A stretch of 64,000 nt of DNA from Methylophilus aquaticus (GCF_030769565.1 NZ_JAVCAP010000001.1:301113-365112), one strand, 5' to 3'. Shown: positions 9,060 through 18,684, counted from the stretch's first letter. Notes: a model not told the origin generated them from the sequence alone. Made by a program: numbers and translations.

Positions 9060-9506
9060 ATGCAAATCACTAAATTCACTGACCTTAGCCTAAGGGTGCT
9101 AATGTACCTCACATACGAGGCTAATGGCGCAATTGTGACGATTAATGAAATTGCTCAGCAATTTGATGTGCCTAGAAACCACTTGATTAAGGTGGTGACT
9201 AGGTTAAATAAACTCAACTGGGTGATTACCACGCGCGGCAGAAATGGCGGGCTTAAGCTTGCGATGCAGGCGAGTGAGCTGAAATTAGGCAACATTTTAA
9301 TGGAGCTTGAAAATAAAACCTCGCTCATTAATTGTGCTGAACCACCTTGTGTTTTAGCGGGGAGATGTAATTTAAAGAATATTTTGGATCATGGATTACA
9401 TGCTTTTTACCATGAAATGAATCAATACTCTTTAAAAGCGATTATGGATAAAACAACACAAAATGCTGTTATACAACTGCATCAACGCTATGCAACTGCA
9501 TTATAA
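9060..9506 (+). CDS. nsrR: Rrf2-family nitric oxide-sensing repressor (NsrR-like)
   Basis: 148 residues. The N-terminal winged helix matches Rrf2 regulators (MQITKFTDLSLRVLMYL, then the recognition helix VPRNHLIKVVTRLN and the wing RGRNGGLKL). Three cysteines, C92, C97 and C103, have the 5/6 spacing of the NsrR Fe-S ligands. NsrR represses NO-detoxification genes until NO damages its cluster, and the next gene encodes the NO dioxygenase Hmp. The ATG lies nine bases after the operator. A terminator separates it from hmp, so the two genes are separate transcripts under one regulator. Codon use is more AT-rich than that of neighbouring genes. Confidence 0.9.
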   Translation: MQITKFTDLSLRVLMYLTYEANGAIVTINEIAQQFDVPRNHLIKVVTRLNKLNWVITTRGRNGGLKLAMQASELKLGNILMELENKTSLINCAEPPCVLAGRCNLKNILDHGLHAFYHEMNQYSLKAIMDKTTQNAVIQLHQRYATAL

Positions 9507-9540
9507 ATTGGTGATTTAAGAAGTTTAAACCACGCCAAGT

Positions 9541-9564
9541 AACACTCTAGTGAGTGTTTTTTTT
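9541..9564 (+). terminator. intrinsic terminator of the nsrR-like gene
   Basis: Stem AACACTC / GAGTGTT, loop TAGT, followed directly by six more T. It stops nsrR transcription just before the hmp operator. Confidence 0.85.
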
Positions 9565-9574
9565 GAAGTTAAAT

Positions 9575-9593
9575 GTTGTATTTAATATGCAAC
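9575..9593 (+). promoter_or_regulatory. NsrR-type operator before hmp
   Basis: The dyad GTTGTAT-N5-ATGCAAC has one mismatch between arms. It matches the 19-base core of the nsrR operator in spacing and nearly in sequence and ends 15 bases before the hmp start. A regulator bound here would block hmp initiation. Confidence 0.65.
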
Positions 9594-9608
9594 TTATTGG
9601 GAGCTATG

Positions 9609-10808
9609 ATGTTATCTGCAAAATCTAAACCTTATATTGATGCCAGCGTACCCGTGTTAAGAGAGCATGGGCTAGCCATCACTGCAGCGTTTTATCAGAA
9701 CATGTTTGAGGCGCACCCTGAGCTAAAAAACTTATTTAATATGGGCAACCAAGCCAATGGCTCTCAGCAGCAATCGCTTGCAGCAGCAGTGTTTGCTTAT
9801 GCCGCCAATATAGAAAACACTGCTGCTTTGGCACCTGTGATTGAGCGCATCGTGCATAAGCATGTGTCTGTTGGTATAAAAGCAGAACATTATCCGATTG
9901 TCGGCAAGCATCTACTTGGGGCGATTAAACAAATATTAGGCAATGCCGCTACAGCAGACCTGCTAGACGCTTGGGCAGAGGCTTATGGCCTATTAGCAGA
10001 TGCTTTAATGGTGGCAGAAGCCAAACTTTACCAGCAAAACAATCAGCAGCCAGATGAGTGGCTAAAAGTAAAAGTATTAGAAAAAATCCATCATACAAAT
10101 GACATGGTCTCTTTTATATTGCAAGCAGATAACGGTAGTGAATTACCTAAGTTCAAAGCTGGCCAATATATCAGCGTGGCCGTTCAATTGGCTGAGTCAA
10201 ACCTAAGGCAAATTAGACAATATAGCTTGTCTGATGCTAGCGATAAACACACTTACAGAATTACAGTAAAACGTGAAAATGCGGATGAATACAAACCCAA
10301 AGGCAATGTTTCAAACTGGCTGCATACATATGTTAAGGTAGGTGGCATTTTAGAAGTCAGTCATCCTTGCGGTAACTTCACGCCTAATCTGCTTGAGAAA
10401 AGGCCCATAGGGCTGATTTCTGCAGGCGTTGGCATTACGCCTATGCTATCTATACTCAATGCGTTAGCGTTAACTAATCAAAATAGACCTGTTTTATTTG
10501 CACATGCAGCTAGAAGCCAAAACCACATCGCGCATTTTGCTGAAATTTTAAACACTAAGACCTTGTTAACGTATGCAGAACTCGCCTTCTTTTTAAATGA
10601 AGTAGATGACACACGATCACATCAAATTAAAGGAAGAATGAATCTAGGCAAGTGCGTGCCCGCCACCTATCAAGATGCTGTGTTTTACATTTGCGGACCG
10701 CAAGTGTTTATGGATGAGCAGCGCGATGTTTTGTTAGCACTTGGCATCAAAGCCAGCGATATTCATAGAGAGGTATTTGGCCCAGAAAGCCTTAACCACA
10801 TCATCTAA
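9609..10808 (+). CDS. hmp: flavohaemoglobin, nitric oxide dioxygenase
   Basis: 399 residues. The order is globin domain (1-140, with FYQNMFEAHPELKNLFN and the proximal-helix region ERIVHKHVSVG), FAD-binding barrel (about 150-255, RQYSLSDA) and NAD domain (from about 265, ISAGVGITPM, ending FYICGPQVFM and VFGPE). It oxidises NO to nitrate with O2 and NAD(P)H in the cytoplasm. Two ATGs stand side by side; the second is five bases from GGGAG and gives the family length. The gene is AT-richer than the flanks, so nsrR and hmp may have arrived together. Confidence 0.96.
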   Translation: MLSAKSKPYIDASVPVLREHGLAITAAFYQNMFEAHPELKNLFNMGNQANGSQQQSLAAAVFAYAANIENTAALAPVIERIVHKHVSVGIKAEHYPIVGKHLLGAIKQILGNAATADLLDAWAEAYGLLADALMVAEAKLYQQNNQQPDEWLKVKVLEKIHHTNDMVSFILQADNGSELPKFKAGQYISVAVQLAESNLRQIRQYSLSDASDKHTYRITVKRENADEYKPKGNVSNWLHTYVKVGGILEVSHPCGNFTPNLLEKRPIGLISAGVGITPMLSILNALALTNQNRPVLFAHAARSQNHIAHFAEILNTKTLLTYAELAFFLNEVDDTRSHQIKGRMNLGKCVPATYQDAVFYICGPQVFMDEQRDVLLALGIKASDIHREVFGPESLNHII

Positions 10809-10818
10809 ATGGATAACA

Positions 10819-10858
10819 CATGAACGAATGGATATTTTGTGACATCCACCCGTTCATG
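10819..10858. repeat. imperfect hairpin between convergent hmp and the FAD oxidoreductase gene
   Basis: A 15-base arm starting CATGAACG pairs with one ending CGTTCATG (two mismatches) around a 10-base loop. It sits between two converging genes, where a shared terminator is expected, but lacks T tracts on either strand. Confidence 0.4.
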
Positions 10859-10867
10859 AATAGCAAT

Positions 10868-12505
10868 CTATTGTAGTTGGGTCATACTCAAGGCTACCGC
10901 TTCCGCCACTTTAATTCCATCCACACCGGCCGATAAAATGCCCCCCGCATAGCCCGCGCCCTCACCACACGGGAACAACCCTTTGGTGTTGATGCTTTGC
11001 AAGGTATTGTCATCCCGCTTAATGCGAATCGGGCTGGAAGTACGCGTTTCGACGCCGGTGAGCACGCCATCTGCCAGATCAAAGCCCGGCACTTGTCTGG
11101 CAAAGGCAGGAATGGCTTCGCGCATGGCGGTGATGGCGAATTCTGGCAAGGCGGTATCGAGGTTGGTGAGCGTAACGCCCGGGGTGTAGGAGGGCATGAC
11201 TTCGCCAAATGTTGTTGAAGGGCGATTGGCCAAAAAATCGCCAATCAGTTGTCCAGGGGCATTGTAGTTGCCACCACCGAGCACAAAGGCGTGGCTTTCG
11301 AGTGTGCGTTGAAATGCCATGCCAGCCAGCGGATGGTCCGGGTAATCGACTTCGGGCGTGATGCCGACCACAATGCCAGCATTGGCGTTGCGCTCGTTAC
11401 GCGAGTATTGGCTCATGCCATTGGTCACCACGCGATTGGGCTCTGAAGCCGCCGCAACCACAGTACCGCCAGGGCACATGCAAAAGCTGTAGACGCTGCG
11501 GCCATTTTGGGCGTGATGCACGAGGCGATAATCGGCTGCGCCCAGTTTGTTTAAAATATCTTCAGAGTAGCTTTTTCCGTAGCGCGCACGGTCAATCAGG
11601 CCTTGCGGATGTTCAATACGAAAGCCGATAGAGAAGGGTTTGGCTTCGACATAAATGCCTTTGTGATACACCATTTCGAAGGTGTCGCGTGCGCTGTGAC
11701 CGACGGCCAAAATCAGGTGATGGGTGGCGATAAATTCACCTGTTTGTAGGGTTACGCCCTGTACTTGATTGTTTTCAATATGAATATCGTCAACACGACT
11801 TTCAAAGCGGATTTCACCGCCAAGTGATTTGATGGTGTTGCGCATTTCTTCCACCATGCCCACCAGCCTGAATGTGCCGATATGGGGATGACTCACATAC
11901 TGAATTTCTGGCGGTGCACCTGCTTTGACAAACTCCTGGATGACTTTGCGGCCATAATGTTTGGGATCTTTGATTTGGCTATACAACTTGCCATCTGAAA
12001 ACGTGCCTGCGCCGCCCTCACCAAACTGTACGTTGGATTCTGGATTGAGCGTGTTTTTGCGCCACAAGCCCCAGGTGTCTTTGGTGCGTTTGCGCACTTC
12101 TTTACCGCGTTCCAAGACGATGGGCTGAAAGCCTGACTGTGCCAGAATCAATGCAGCGAAGATTCCGGCGGGACCAAAGCCAACCACCACCGGACGCAGC
12201 TTTGGTGGGTGTGCTGCGGTCGCCACAACGTGGTAACTGGTATCCGGCGCTGGTTTGATATGGGGGTCTTTTTTAAACTTGGCTAAGATTCTCGCTTCAT
12301 TTTTAACTTCTACATCTAGGTTATACACATACAAAATCGCATGTGTTTTACGTGCATCCACGCCACGTTTGAATATTTCGAAGCGGATGAGCTCACTGGC
12401 CGGAATATCCAGCCGTTTGAGGATTGCGGTCTGGATTTGTTCGTCCTGATGAATCAGTGTATCTGCTTGCTCGATGGGGAGCTTGAGTTCGGTGATGCGT
12501 AACAT
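10868..12505 (-). CDS. NAD(P)/FAD-dependent oxidoreductase of COG2509 type
   Basis: 545 residues. An N-terminal region of about 95 residues has a small basic domain (FEIFKRGVDARK). It is followed by the FAD motif VVGFGPAGIFAALILA, a VLERG ribose contact and the family hallmark FGEGGAGTFSDGKL. Near the C terminus is FPCGEGAGYAGGI. Proteins of this group are widespread but of unproven substrate. A TTG 30 bases upstream is in frame, but the ATG chosen has AAGAGA at good spacing. It converges on hmp. Function beyond flavoenzyme is not known. Confidence 0.85.
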   Translation of the reverse strand: MLRITELKLPIEQADTLIHQDEQIQTAILKRLDIPASELIRFEIFKRGVDARKTHAILYVYNLDVEVKNEARILAKFKKDPHIKPAPDTSYHVVATAAHPPKLRPVVVGFGPAGIFAALILAQSGFQPIVLERGKEVRKRTKDTWGLWRKNTLNPESNVQFGEGGAGTFSDGKLYSQIKDPKHYGRKVIQEFVKAGAPPEIQYVSHPHIGTFRLVGMVEEMRNTIKSLGGEIRFESRVDDIHIENNQVQGVTLQTGEFIATHHLILAVGHSARDTFEMVYHKGIYVEAKPFSIGFRIEHPQGLIDRARYGKSYSEDILNKLGAADYRLVHHAQNGRSVYSFCMCPGGTVVAAASEPNRVVTNGMSQYSRNERNANAGIVVGITPEVDYPDHPLAGMAFQRTLESHAFVLGGGNYNAPGQLIGDFLANRPSTTFGEVMPSYTPGVTLTNLDTALPEFAITAMREAIPAFARQVPGFDLADGVLTGVETRTSSPIRIKRDDNTLQSINTKGLFPCGEGAGYAGGILSAGVDGIKVAEAVALSMTQLQ

Positions 12506-12628
12506 AAGATCTCTTGGATAGTGGTTATCTATCAAAAACCGTATTTTATTACATTCGGCAGCGTCTTAGGCTAGATTTTCATTGGGCTTGGGGTTAATCT
12601 GGCTTATAGATTGACGATATATATTTGT

Positions 12629-13792
12629 ATGTTTAATTACAAACGACGAATAGTTGTTCCGCTAATCATTGCTGCTGCACTTTTGTGCCTGGCAATGGTC
12701 TGGCTATTTATCGCCATGTATCAATTGGTCTACTACTCGGAGCTGAAAGATCTGGTAGATCGCCAGCGTTACGATATTGTTGCACTGGGGAAAGCGATTA
12801 CCAATGCTGAAAGCGGCCAGCGTGGCTATTTGCTGACTGGACATACGTTGTTTTTGGATACGATGGAGCAAGGGCGGATGGAGGCGAAAAGCGTCATGGC
12901 CCGGTTTGATCAACATGCCAATCAGCTCACTGAAATTGGGCCTCAGTTAAAAAGAATAAATCAGTTGGTGCATGAAAAGTTCGATGTGATGGATCGAGGC
13001 ATTCAAGTGCAGTTAAGTGCCGGCTCTTATGCTTCGCATTTATCGTTGAGTAAAGACAAAGGCCATGTCTTGATGATGCAAATTAACCATTTGTTAAGTG
13101 AGGCGGATGGTAAACTTGAGTCCCTGCGGGCTGATTATGAGCAACAGATTCGGGAGCGCATGGTCGCTTCAGTGCTTGGGGCGATTCTGTTGGGCATGCT
13201 AATTATCAGCGTGTTGATATTTTCATATCGCAGCACGATGCATTTGATTGAACAAGTGATTAAAAATCAGGCGGTGGCCGAACAGCTCAGCCATCATGCT
13301 GAACACGATTTACTGACTGGCTTGCCTAACAGGCGCAGTGTGGATACCCATCTCCATCATATCCATCAACTGGCGAGAAACACTTCGCGGCCATTTGCCA
13401 TATTTTTTATGGATTTGGATGGCTTTAAGAAAGTGAATGATGAATATGGCCATGCATTAGGTGACGCGCTGTTGGTGGAGGTCGCGAGTCTGTTTAAAAA
13501 GGTCCTGCGACAAACAGACTTTCTGGCACGGCAAGGGGGGGATGAGTTTGTGCTGGTGGTGAGTATCTATTTACATCGTGCTGAGCTGATACAGCTGGCA
13601 CAGCGGTTAATCCAGTTGTTTGCAGAACCGGTCATGGTCAGAAATATTCCAATTGAAATAGGTGTCAGTATAGGCATTGCAGAATATCCGCACCATGGCC
13701 AACAAATAAAGCAGCTATTGCTGGCCGCGGACAAGGCGATGTATGACTCCAAAAAGAATGGTAAAAATCGTTACAGCTTCGTTGCCGAATAA
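12629..13792 (+). CDS. membrane diguanylate cyclase with CHASE3-like sensor domain
   Basis: 387 residues. A membrane segment (about 9-32) and a second one (about 178-198) flank a periplasmic helical domain with NAESGQRGYLLTG, typical of CHASE3. The GGDEF domain follows, with the intact active motif GGDEF at 303-307 and the product-inhibition site RQTD five residues before it. It should make cyclic di-GMP and be feedback inhibited. The TTG at 12611 could extend it by six residues; the ATG is preferred. It stands alone, with no phosphodiesterase partner nearby. Confidence 0.93.
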   Translation: MFNYKRRIVVPLIIAAALLCLAMVWLFIAMYQLVYYSELKDLVDRQRYDIVALGKAITNAESGQRGYLLTGHTLFLDTMEQGRMEAKSVMARFDQHANQLTEIGPQLKRINQLVHEKFDVMDRGIQVQLSAGSYASHLSLSKDKGHVLMMQINHLLSEADGKLESLRADYEQQIRERMVASVLGAILLGMLIISVLIFSYRSTMHLIEQVIKNQAVAEQLSHHAEHDLLTGLPNRRSVDTHLHHIHQLARNTSRPFAIFFMDLDGFKKVNDEYGHALGDALLVEVASLFKKVLRQTDFLARQGGDEFVLVVSIYLHRAELIQLAQRLIQLFAEPVMVRNIPIEIGVSIGIAEYPHHGQQIKQLLLAADKAMYDSKKNGKNRYSFVAE

Positions 13793-13856
13793 GCTGACAG
13801 ATGTTGGCTACCTCGAAATCAAACCTGCGCCACTTTCAAATTACATTCTCAGAAAA

Positions 13857-14462
13857 TTACATTTCTGGCGCTAATTGCAGCATTTTTTTAAGCAGAGGCA
13901 CTGTCACTGGTTTTTTGGTCGTCAGTGACCATTTATCAACCGCATCCAGTACTGCCATCAGTGTCTGCAAGTCCCGGCGCAGATAGCGCAGGCAGTAAGC
14001 AATCACATCATCTGGCAGTTTCATGCCGCGGTCACGTGCATGCGCACGCAGCGCGTCGGCTTTTTCATCATCACTTAAAGGCTGCAACTGATAAACCAGT
14101 CCCCATGCCAATCGCGTGGCAAGGTCGTCACGCAAGCCCATCTGGCCCGGGGCGTGCTGACCGGCCGTGATGAATACGCCACCTTCGGCTTTGATATGGT
14201 TAAACGCATCAAACAGCGTGATTTGCGCCTCGTCATCCAGTGACTGCACATCATCCGCGATATGGGCGCCCATGGCTTGCGCTGCCAGCAACAAGTGTGT
14301 TTTTCCGCTGCCGTGCTCTCCCCACACATAAAGAAAACGCGTGGTGGAACGACCCTGCATCACATCGTGAAGGCTGCGAAGCACCTCCGCATTTTGACCA
14401 GTAATAAAATTGTCAAAGCTGGGTGCTGCCGGTGGTTGTATATTGAGTAACAGCTGTTTCAA
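13857..14462 (-). CDS. hda: DnaA regulatory inactivator Hda
   Basis: About 201 residues starting at a TTG (MKQLLLNIQPP in translation), where betaproteobacterial Hda proteins begin; the frame extends further but into the preceding gene. A DnaA-like AAA+ core is present, with Walker A GEHGSGKTHLLL and a late sensor region. Hda with the DNA-loaded clamp stimulates hydrolysis of DnaA-bound ATP and limits re-initiation. It lies 43 bases after the AI-2E/PerM permease gene on the same strand, a common pairing. No strong ribosome site is visible, so the exact start is tentative. Confidence 0.88.
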   Translation of the reverse strand: MKQLLLNIQPPAAPSFDNFITGQNAEVLRSLHDVMQGRSTTRFLYVWGEHGSGKTHLLLAAQAMGAHIADDVQSLDDEAQITLFDAFNHIKAEGGVFITAGQHAPGQMGLRDDLATRLAWGLVYQLQPLSDDEKADALRAHARDRGMKLPDDVIAYCLRYLRRDLQTLMAVLDAVDKWSLTTKKPVTVPLLKKMLQLAPEM

Positions 14463-14505
14463 GATGTGGGTTTTCAAATGTCGGTTAGTGGGGGACTGGC
14501 GTTGC

Positions 14506-15672
14506 TCAGTAATCTTCCGGGGTTTGAATGATGTTAGGCTCACCTCTGCGATAGGCGTCACTGCGTAAATAACTTTGTTTGGTATAGCGTAAGCCGACAG
14601 CAATCGCCGCACTCACCGGTAATGCCAGCAATACGCCGGCAAAGCCGAACAGTTGGCCGCCTGCCATCAATGCCAGAATCACAATCACCGGATGCAAGCC
14701 AATACGGTCGCCAACCAGCAGCGGGGTCAGGATAAAACTTTCTACCACTTGTCCGATACCAAATACCATCAGTACTGGAAATACCTCCGGAAACGAAGCA
14801 AATTGCAGTAATGCCAACACCACTGCCATCAAAAAAGCCAGCGCAAACCCCAGGTAGGGTACAAAACTGAGCAGGCCCGCGATCATGCCGATGGAAAGTG
14901 CCATGTCTAACCCGACCAGCCATAATCCCGCACTGTAAAACACACACAATGACAGCATCACTGAGAGCTGGCCGCGTAGAAACTCCGCAACCACGCTATC
15001 AATATCTTGACCGATTGTGTGCGCCCGACCGATCCAGTCACGCGGGATCAGTTCACCTACTTGCGTGACCATATGGTCCCAATCACGTAAAAAATAAAAC
15101 AACACCACAGGTAACAGGCAGATATTGGCAAACATGCCGATCAGGCTCAGTCCTTTCTGTCCTGCGCTAAGCAACACACTGCCCAGCACACTGCCTGCAG
15201 TTTGCCAGTGCTCGCTGATGAGTTTTTGAACATAGTCATGGCTGATGTTGAGGTGTATTCCAAACTGCTGCAACAACCATGGCTCGACTTGTTGATGTAA
15301 ATGGTCAATCAGTAAAGGCAAGCGCTGGGCAATCAGAAATGACTGTTGCTGCAGTAGTGGAATTAAAATCAGCAACAGGCCAAACAGCGCGAGGATAACG
15401 CCAGCCATGACCAGCAAGGTGGCCGGTGTGCGGCCGACTTTCCAGTGCCCCGAGCCAACCTCGCTCAGACGATCTACCAGCGGATCCAGCATGTATGCAA
15501 TCACCGCGGCTGCCAGAAAGGGCGTCAGGATCGGTTCCAGCAAATAAAACATGTAGATAAAGGCGCCGATGACCAGCCACCAGCGATGGTCGCTTATAAA
15601 CTGGGTGGCACCGGCTTTCGGGTGTTCAATATCGGGCATGGAGTCATGGGCGCATTCTGCGTAATCCGGCAT
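14506..15672 (-). CDS. AI-2E/PerM family permease
   Basis: About 388 residues with roughly eight hydrophobic segments in the AI-2E exporter family pattern: early WW-x-FIYMFYLLEPILTPF, and conserved VPYLGF and GDRIGLHPVIVI near the end. Family members export autoinducer-2 or act as Na+/H+ antiporters, so the substrate is unknown. Several starts are possible (TTG 15687, ATG 15672, ATG 15639); none has a clear ribosome site. It is divergent from purM and precedes hda. Confidence 0.85.
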   Translation of the reverse strand: MPDYAECAHDSMPDIEHPKAGATQFISDHRWWLVIGAFIYMFYLLEPILTPFLAAAVIAYMLDPLVDRLSEVGSGHWKVGRTPATLLVMAGVILALFGLLLILIPLLQQQSFLIAQRLPLLIDHLHQQVEPWLLQQFGIHLNISHDYVQKLISEHWQTAGSVLGSVLLSAGQKGLSLIGMFANICLLPVVLFYFLRDWDHMVTQVGELIPRDWIGRAHTIGQDIDSVVAEFLRGQLSVMLSLCVFYSAGLWLVGLDMALSIGMIAGLLSFVPYLGFALAFLMAVVLALLQFASFPEVFPVLMVFGIGQVVESFILTPLLVGDRIGLHPVIVILALMAGGQLFGFAGVLLALPVSAAIAVGLRYTKQSYLRSDAYRRGEPNIIQTPEDY

Positions 15673-15824
15673 AGGTCGAACGGACAAGATGCGTTAAAAT
15701 AATGATTATTTTAAAATTATACTGAATTTCGTCACTGCATTACGGATTGTTGCAATCAATCACCGCAACAACCAGCCTATGCAGTGGTGCAATCCTGATT
15801 CGAATTAATAGAAACGAGCTGATT

Positions 15825-16871
15825 TTGACGACTTCTTCTGATAAAACTTCTATCACCTATCGTGATGCCGGCGTGGATATGGAAGCCGGGGATGCTCTGG
15901 TAGAGCAGATTAAGCCTTTTGCCAAGCGCACCATGCGCCCTGAGGTCATGGGCGGTATTGGTGGTTTTGGTTCATTGTTTGCCATGCCAAAAAAATTCAA
16001 GGAACCGGTGCTAGTCTCCGGCACTGACGGTGTCGGTACCAAATTGAAACTGGCCTTTCAACTGGACAAGCATGACACCGTGGGTATCGATCTGGTCGCG
16101 ATGAGTGTCAATGATATTCTGGTGCAGGGCGCCGAACCGCTTTTTTTCCTGGATTATTTCGCCTGTGGCAAGCTCGAAGTCGCTACTGCCGCTGCAGTGA
16201 TCAAAGGCATTGCCCAAGGCTGTGAAGAGTCTGGTTGTGCGCTGGTGGGCGGTGAAACGGCCGAAATGCCTGGCATGTATCCGGCAGGTGAGTACGATTT
16301 GGCAGGATTTGCGGTTGGTTGTGTGGATAAAGCCAATATAATTGATGGCTCGACCATCCGGTCTGGTGACGTGGTACTGGGACTTGCCTCCAGTGGTGCG
16401 CACTCAAATGGCTATTCACTGATTCGCAAATTGATTGAAAAATCAGGCATTGATATGGCGTCTGATTTCCATGGCCGCAGTTTTAAGGATGCGGTGATGG
16501 CCCCCACCAAACTCTACGTGAAATCCATTCTCAAATTGTTGGAGACCTTGCCAGTCAAGGGCATGGCCCATATTACCGGTGGCGGGATTACGGAAAATAT
16601 TCCGCGCGTATTGCCAGCAGGTCTGACTGCCGAAATTCAGAAGTCCAGCTGGAATCTTCCACCATTGTTCCAGTGGTTACAGACCCAAGGCAATATCGAG
16701 CCGATTGAAATGTATCGTACCTTCAACTGCGGCATTGGCATGGCAGTGATTGTTGCTGCCGAGCATGCTGAACAGGCACACGCGCTGCTGCAAGCCAATG
16801 GTGAAACGGTTTACCGCATTGGATGTATTCGTCCACAACAGATGGGCGAAGCGCCTACTGTGGTGGTGTAA
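15825..16871 (+). CDS. purM: phosphoribosylformylglycinamidine cyclo-ligase
   Basis: 348 residues from a TTG start, the length of PurM; the frame is open further upstream but nothing there fits the family. It begins with [14 protein letters not shown], followed by GGFGSLF, the ATP/substrate loop [10 protein letters not shown] and the [12 protein letters not shown] block. It closes the imidazole ring to make AIR in purine synthesis. Its stop overlaps the next ATG in TAATG, so the DUF3108 gene is probably translationally coupled. Confidence 0.97.
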   Translation: MTTSSDKTSITYRDAGVDMEAGDALVEQIKPFAKRTMRPEVMGGIGGFGSLFAMPKKFKEPVLVSGTDGVGTKLKLAFQLDKHDTVGIDLVAMSVNDILVQGAEPLFFLDYFACGKLEVATAAAVIKGIAQGCEESGCALVGGETAEMPGMYPAGEYDLAGFAVGCVDKANIIDGSTIRSGDVVLGLASSGAHSNGYSLIRKLIEKSGIDMASDFHGRSFKDAVMAPTKLYVKSILKLLETLPVKGMAHITGGGITENIPRVLPAGLTAEIQKSSWNLPPLFQWLQTQGNIEPIEMYRTFNCGIGMAVIVAAEHAEQAHALLQANGETVYRIGCIRPQQMGEAPTVVV

Positions 16872-17569
16872 TGCATCTTTTGCGTTTGCAATGGGTGGCC
16901 GTCATTATGTTGACGGCAGTGGGGTTGCTGTTGGCACTCTCGGCCCATGCCGCGCCCAAACAACTGACGATTGAGTATGACTTGCTGCAGCAAGGCGTTA
17001 AAGTGGGGACGGTGCATGATGCACTTGCGGTGAGCGGGAATCAGTACAAGATTACTTCGCTGACTGAAGGCGTTGGTATTTATAAGTTGATGGGTGAGCG
17101 CACACTCTCCAGCCAAGGTCAGGTTGTCGGCAATGCCCTGCGGCCAGGCCATTTTGAATCGTTGCAATCTAGCCATCCAAACAAGTCATTGATCAGTGAT
17201 TTTGACTGGAGCAAAAAAACGCTGAATATGCAGGTTAAGGGGGAGCAGGCAAGTGTGCCGCTTGGCAAAAGTGCGCAGGACCTGCTGAGCGTGATGTATG
17301 CATGGATGTGGCAACCACCCAAAATCGGGCAAATCACGCTGTCAGTCGCCAATGGTAAAAAGCTCACGCCACGCAAATTTATCATCACTGAAGAAAAAAC
17401 ACCGATGCAAACCGAAGCCGGTCGCTTTAACGTGATCAAGCTGGCGGACAGTGATGGTGAGAAAATACTGTACCTGGCCAAAGATAAAGGCTACTTGCCG
17501 GTAAAGCTGGTGGTGATCGATGATCACAAGCGTATGGAACAGGTGATTACCCGTGTCACCGGACAGTAA
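16871..17569 (+). CDS. DUF3108 protein, exported
   Basis: 232 residues with a signal peptide ending in SAHAA. The mature part is a beta-rich DUF3108 domain: IEYDLLQQGVKVG at the start, FDWSKKTLN in the middle, then LSVMYAWM and a final PVKLVVIDD. DUF3108 proteins are periplasmic or outer-membrane associated and of unknown function. It overlaps the purM stop by one base and is followed by a second, longer DUF3108 protein. Confidence 0.8.
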   Translation: MHLLRLQWVAVIMLTAVGLLLALSAHAAPKQLTIEYDLLQQGVKVGTVHDALAVSGNQYKITSLTEGVGIYKLMGERTLSSQGQVVGNALRPGHFESLQSSHPNKSLISDFDWSKKTLNMQVKGEQASVPLGKSAQDLLSVMYAWMWQPPKIGQITLSVANGKKLTPRKFIITEEKTPMQTEAGRFNVIKLADSDGEKILYLAKDKGYLPVKLVVIDDHKRMEQVITRVTGQ

Positions 17570-17593
17570 TTAATCAGCGTGACAGGATGGCGC

Positions 17594-18655
17594 ATGATCA
17601 GCAACCATGGCCTGCTCAAGTGGATAAAGGCACGGGTGACCTGGCAGCTGGGGCTGGGTCTGCTGCTTTCACTGATGCTGCATTTGTGTGTGTTGTCGCA
17701 AAGTGGCTGGATCAGCTTGTTTTCAGGTGAAGATGACGTGCCCTCAGTGTTGCAGGCACGCTTGGTGATCCCGCCACCGCCACCAGTCGCATCAACTCCC
17801 GCGCCACCGCCTGCGCCAGCCGTCAAAAAAGCATCACCAGGGCCTGATGCGCTGCCGGATACTGCTGTTGACGTTGCGCAGCAGCCACTGCCGGCGCTAC
17901 CTGAAGCACCGGTTTCTGACACTGTGCAACCGGAGACAGAAACAGAAATGCAGGCCGAGGATGAAACGCGTGTGGCCGAGCTTGAGCAGGCGGTTGATGC
18001 TGCTGAACAGCCTGCCCCATATCAGCAGGTGAGTACCCACTATGAGGTGTTTGTGAATGGTGAAACCAGCGCAGCGGGTACAGCCAGTATTGAATATGCT
18101 GTGACGCCCGATCAGCAATACACCCTGGCGTGGACGGTTGAAGGGCGTGGCCTGTTAAAATTGCTTTACCCAAAACTGGTACAGGAAAGCCGGGGTGCGG
18201 TGGGGCCACGTGGTTTGAAACCCGCTTATTATCGGTATGCTTTTGGTAGCCGTGCAGACAAAAGCTATGAGGCCAGCTTTGATTGGGAAACACGCTTGCT
18301 AACCCTTAAAACTGGCAAAGGCGAGCAAAGTCATGATTTGCCCGCCAACACGCTGGATATCCTGAGCTTTATGTACCAGTTTATGTTTGTGCCACCCTTG
18401 CAGGAAATGCATGTGGCGCTGACCAATGGCAAGCGGCTGGGGGAATATGATTATGCATTTGAAGGTGAAGAATCCCTGCAGTTGGGGGAGCAAACCGTAC
18501 AAACCTTGCATATTGCCCATAGCCGTGGCGATACCGATGAAAAAATAGAGTTGTGGCTGGCCAGCGAGTATCGCTACGTGCCGGTCAAAATCCGTAAAGT
18601 TGAAAAGAACGGCATGGTGATCGAGCAGGTAGCGACCCAAATTCAAGCCCGTTAA
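17594..18655 (+). CDS. membrane-anchored proline-rich protein with DUF3108 domain
   Basis: 353 residues. A membrane segment lies at about 19-40, then a Pro/Ala/Glu-rich spacer to about 140 (VIPPPPPVASTPAPPPAP), then a DUF3108-like domain (YEVFVNGETSAAG, FDWETRLLTL, ILSFMYQFMF, PVKIRKVEK). The anchor plus long proline spacer looks like TonB/TolA-type proteins that span the periplasm. The ATG has AGGA six bases upstream. The C-terminal domain resembles the preceding protein in order of motifs, suggesting an old duplication. Role unknown. Confidence 0.75.
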   Translation: MISNHGLLKWIKARVTWQLGLGLLLSLMLHLCVLSQSGWISLFSGEDDVPSVLQARLVIPPPPPVASTPAPPPAPAVKKASPGPDALPDTAVDVAQQPLPALPEAPVSDTVQPETETEMQAEDETRVAELEQAVDAAEQPAPYQQVSTHYEVFVNGETSAAGTASIEYAVTPDQQYTLAWTVEGRGLLKLLYPKLVQESRGAVGPRGLKPAYYRYAFGSRADKSYEASFDWETRLLTLKTGKGEQSHDLPANTLDILSFMYQFMFVPPLQEMHVALTNGKRLGEYDYAFEGEESLQLGEQTVQTLHIAHSRGDTDEKIELWLASEYRYVPVKIRKVEKNGMVIEQVATQIQAR

Positions 18656-18684
18656 TTTAAAAAACATAGCATAGAGAGCACACA

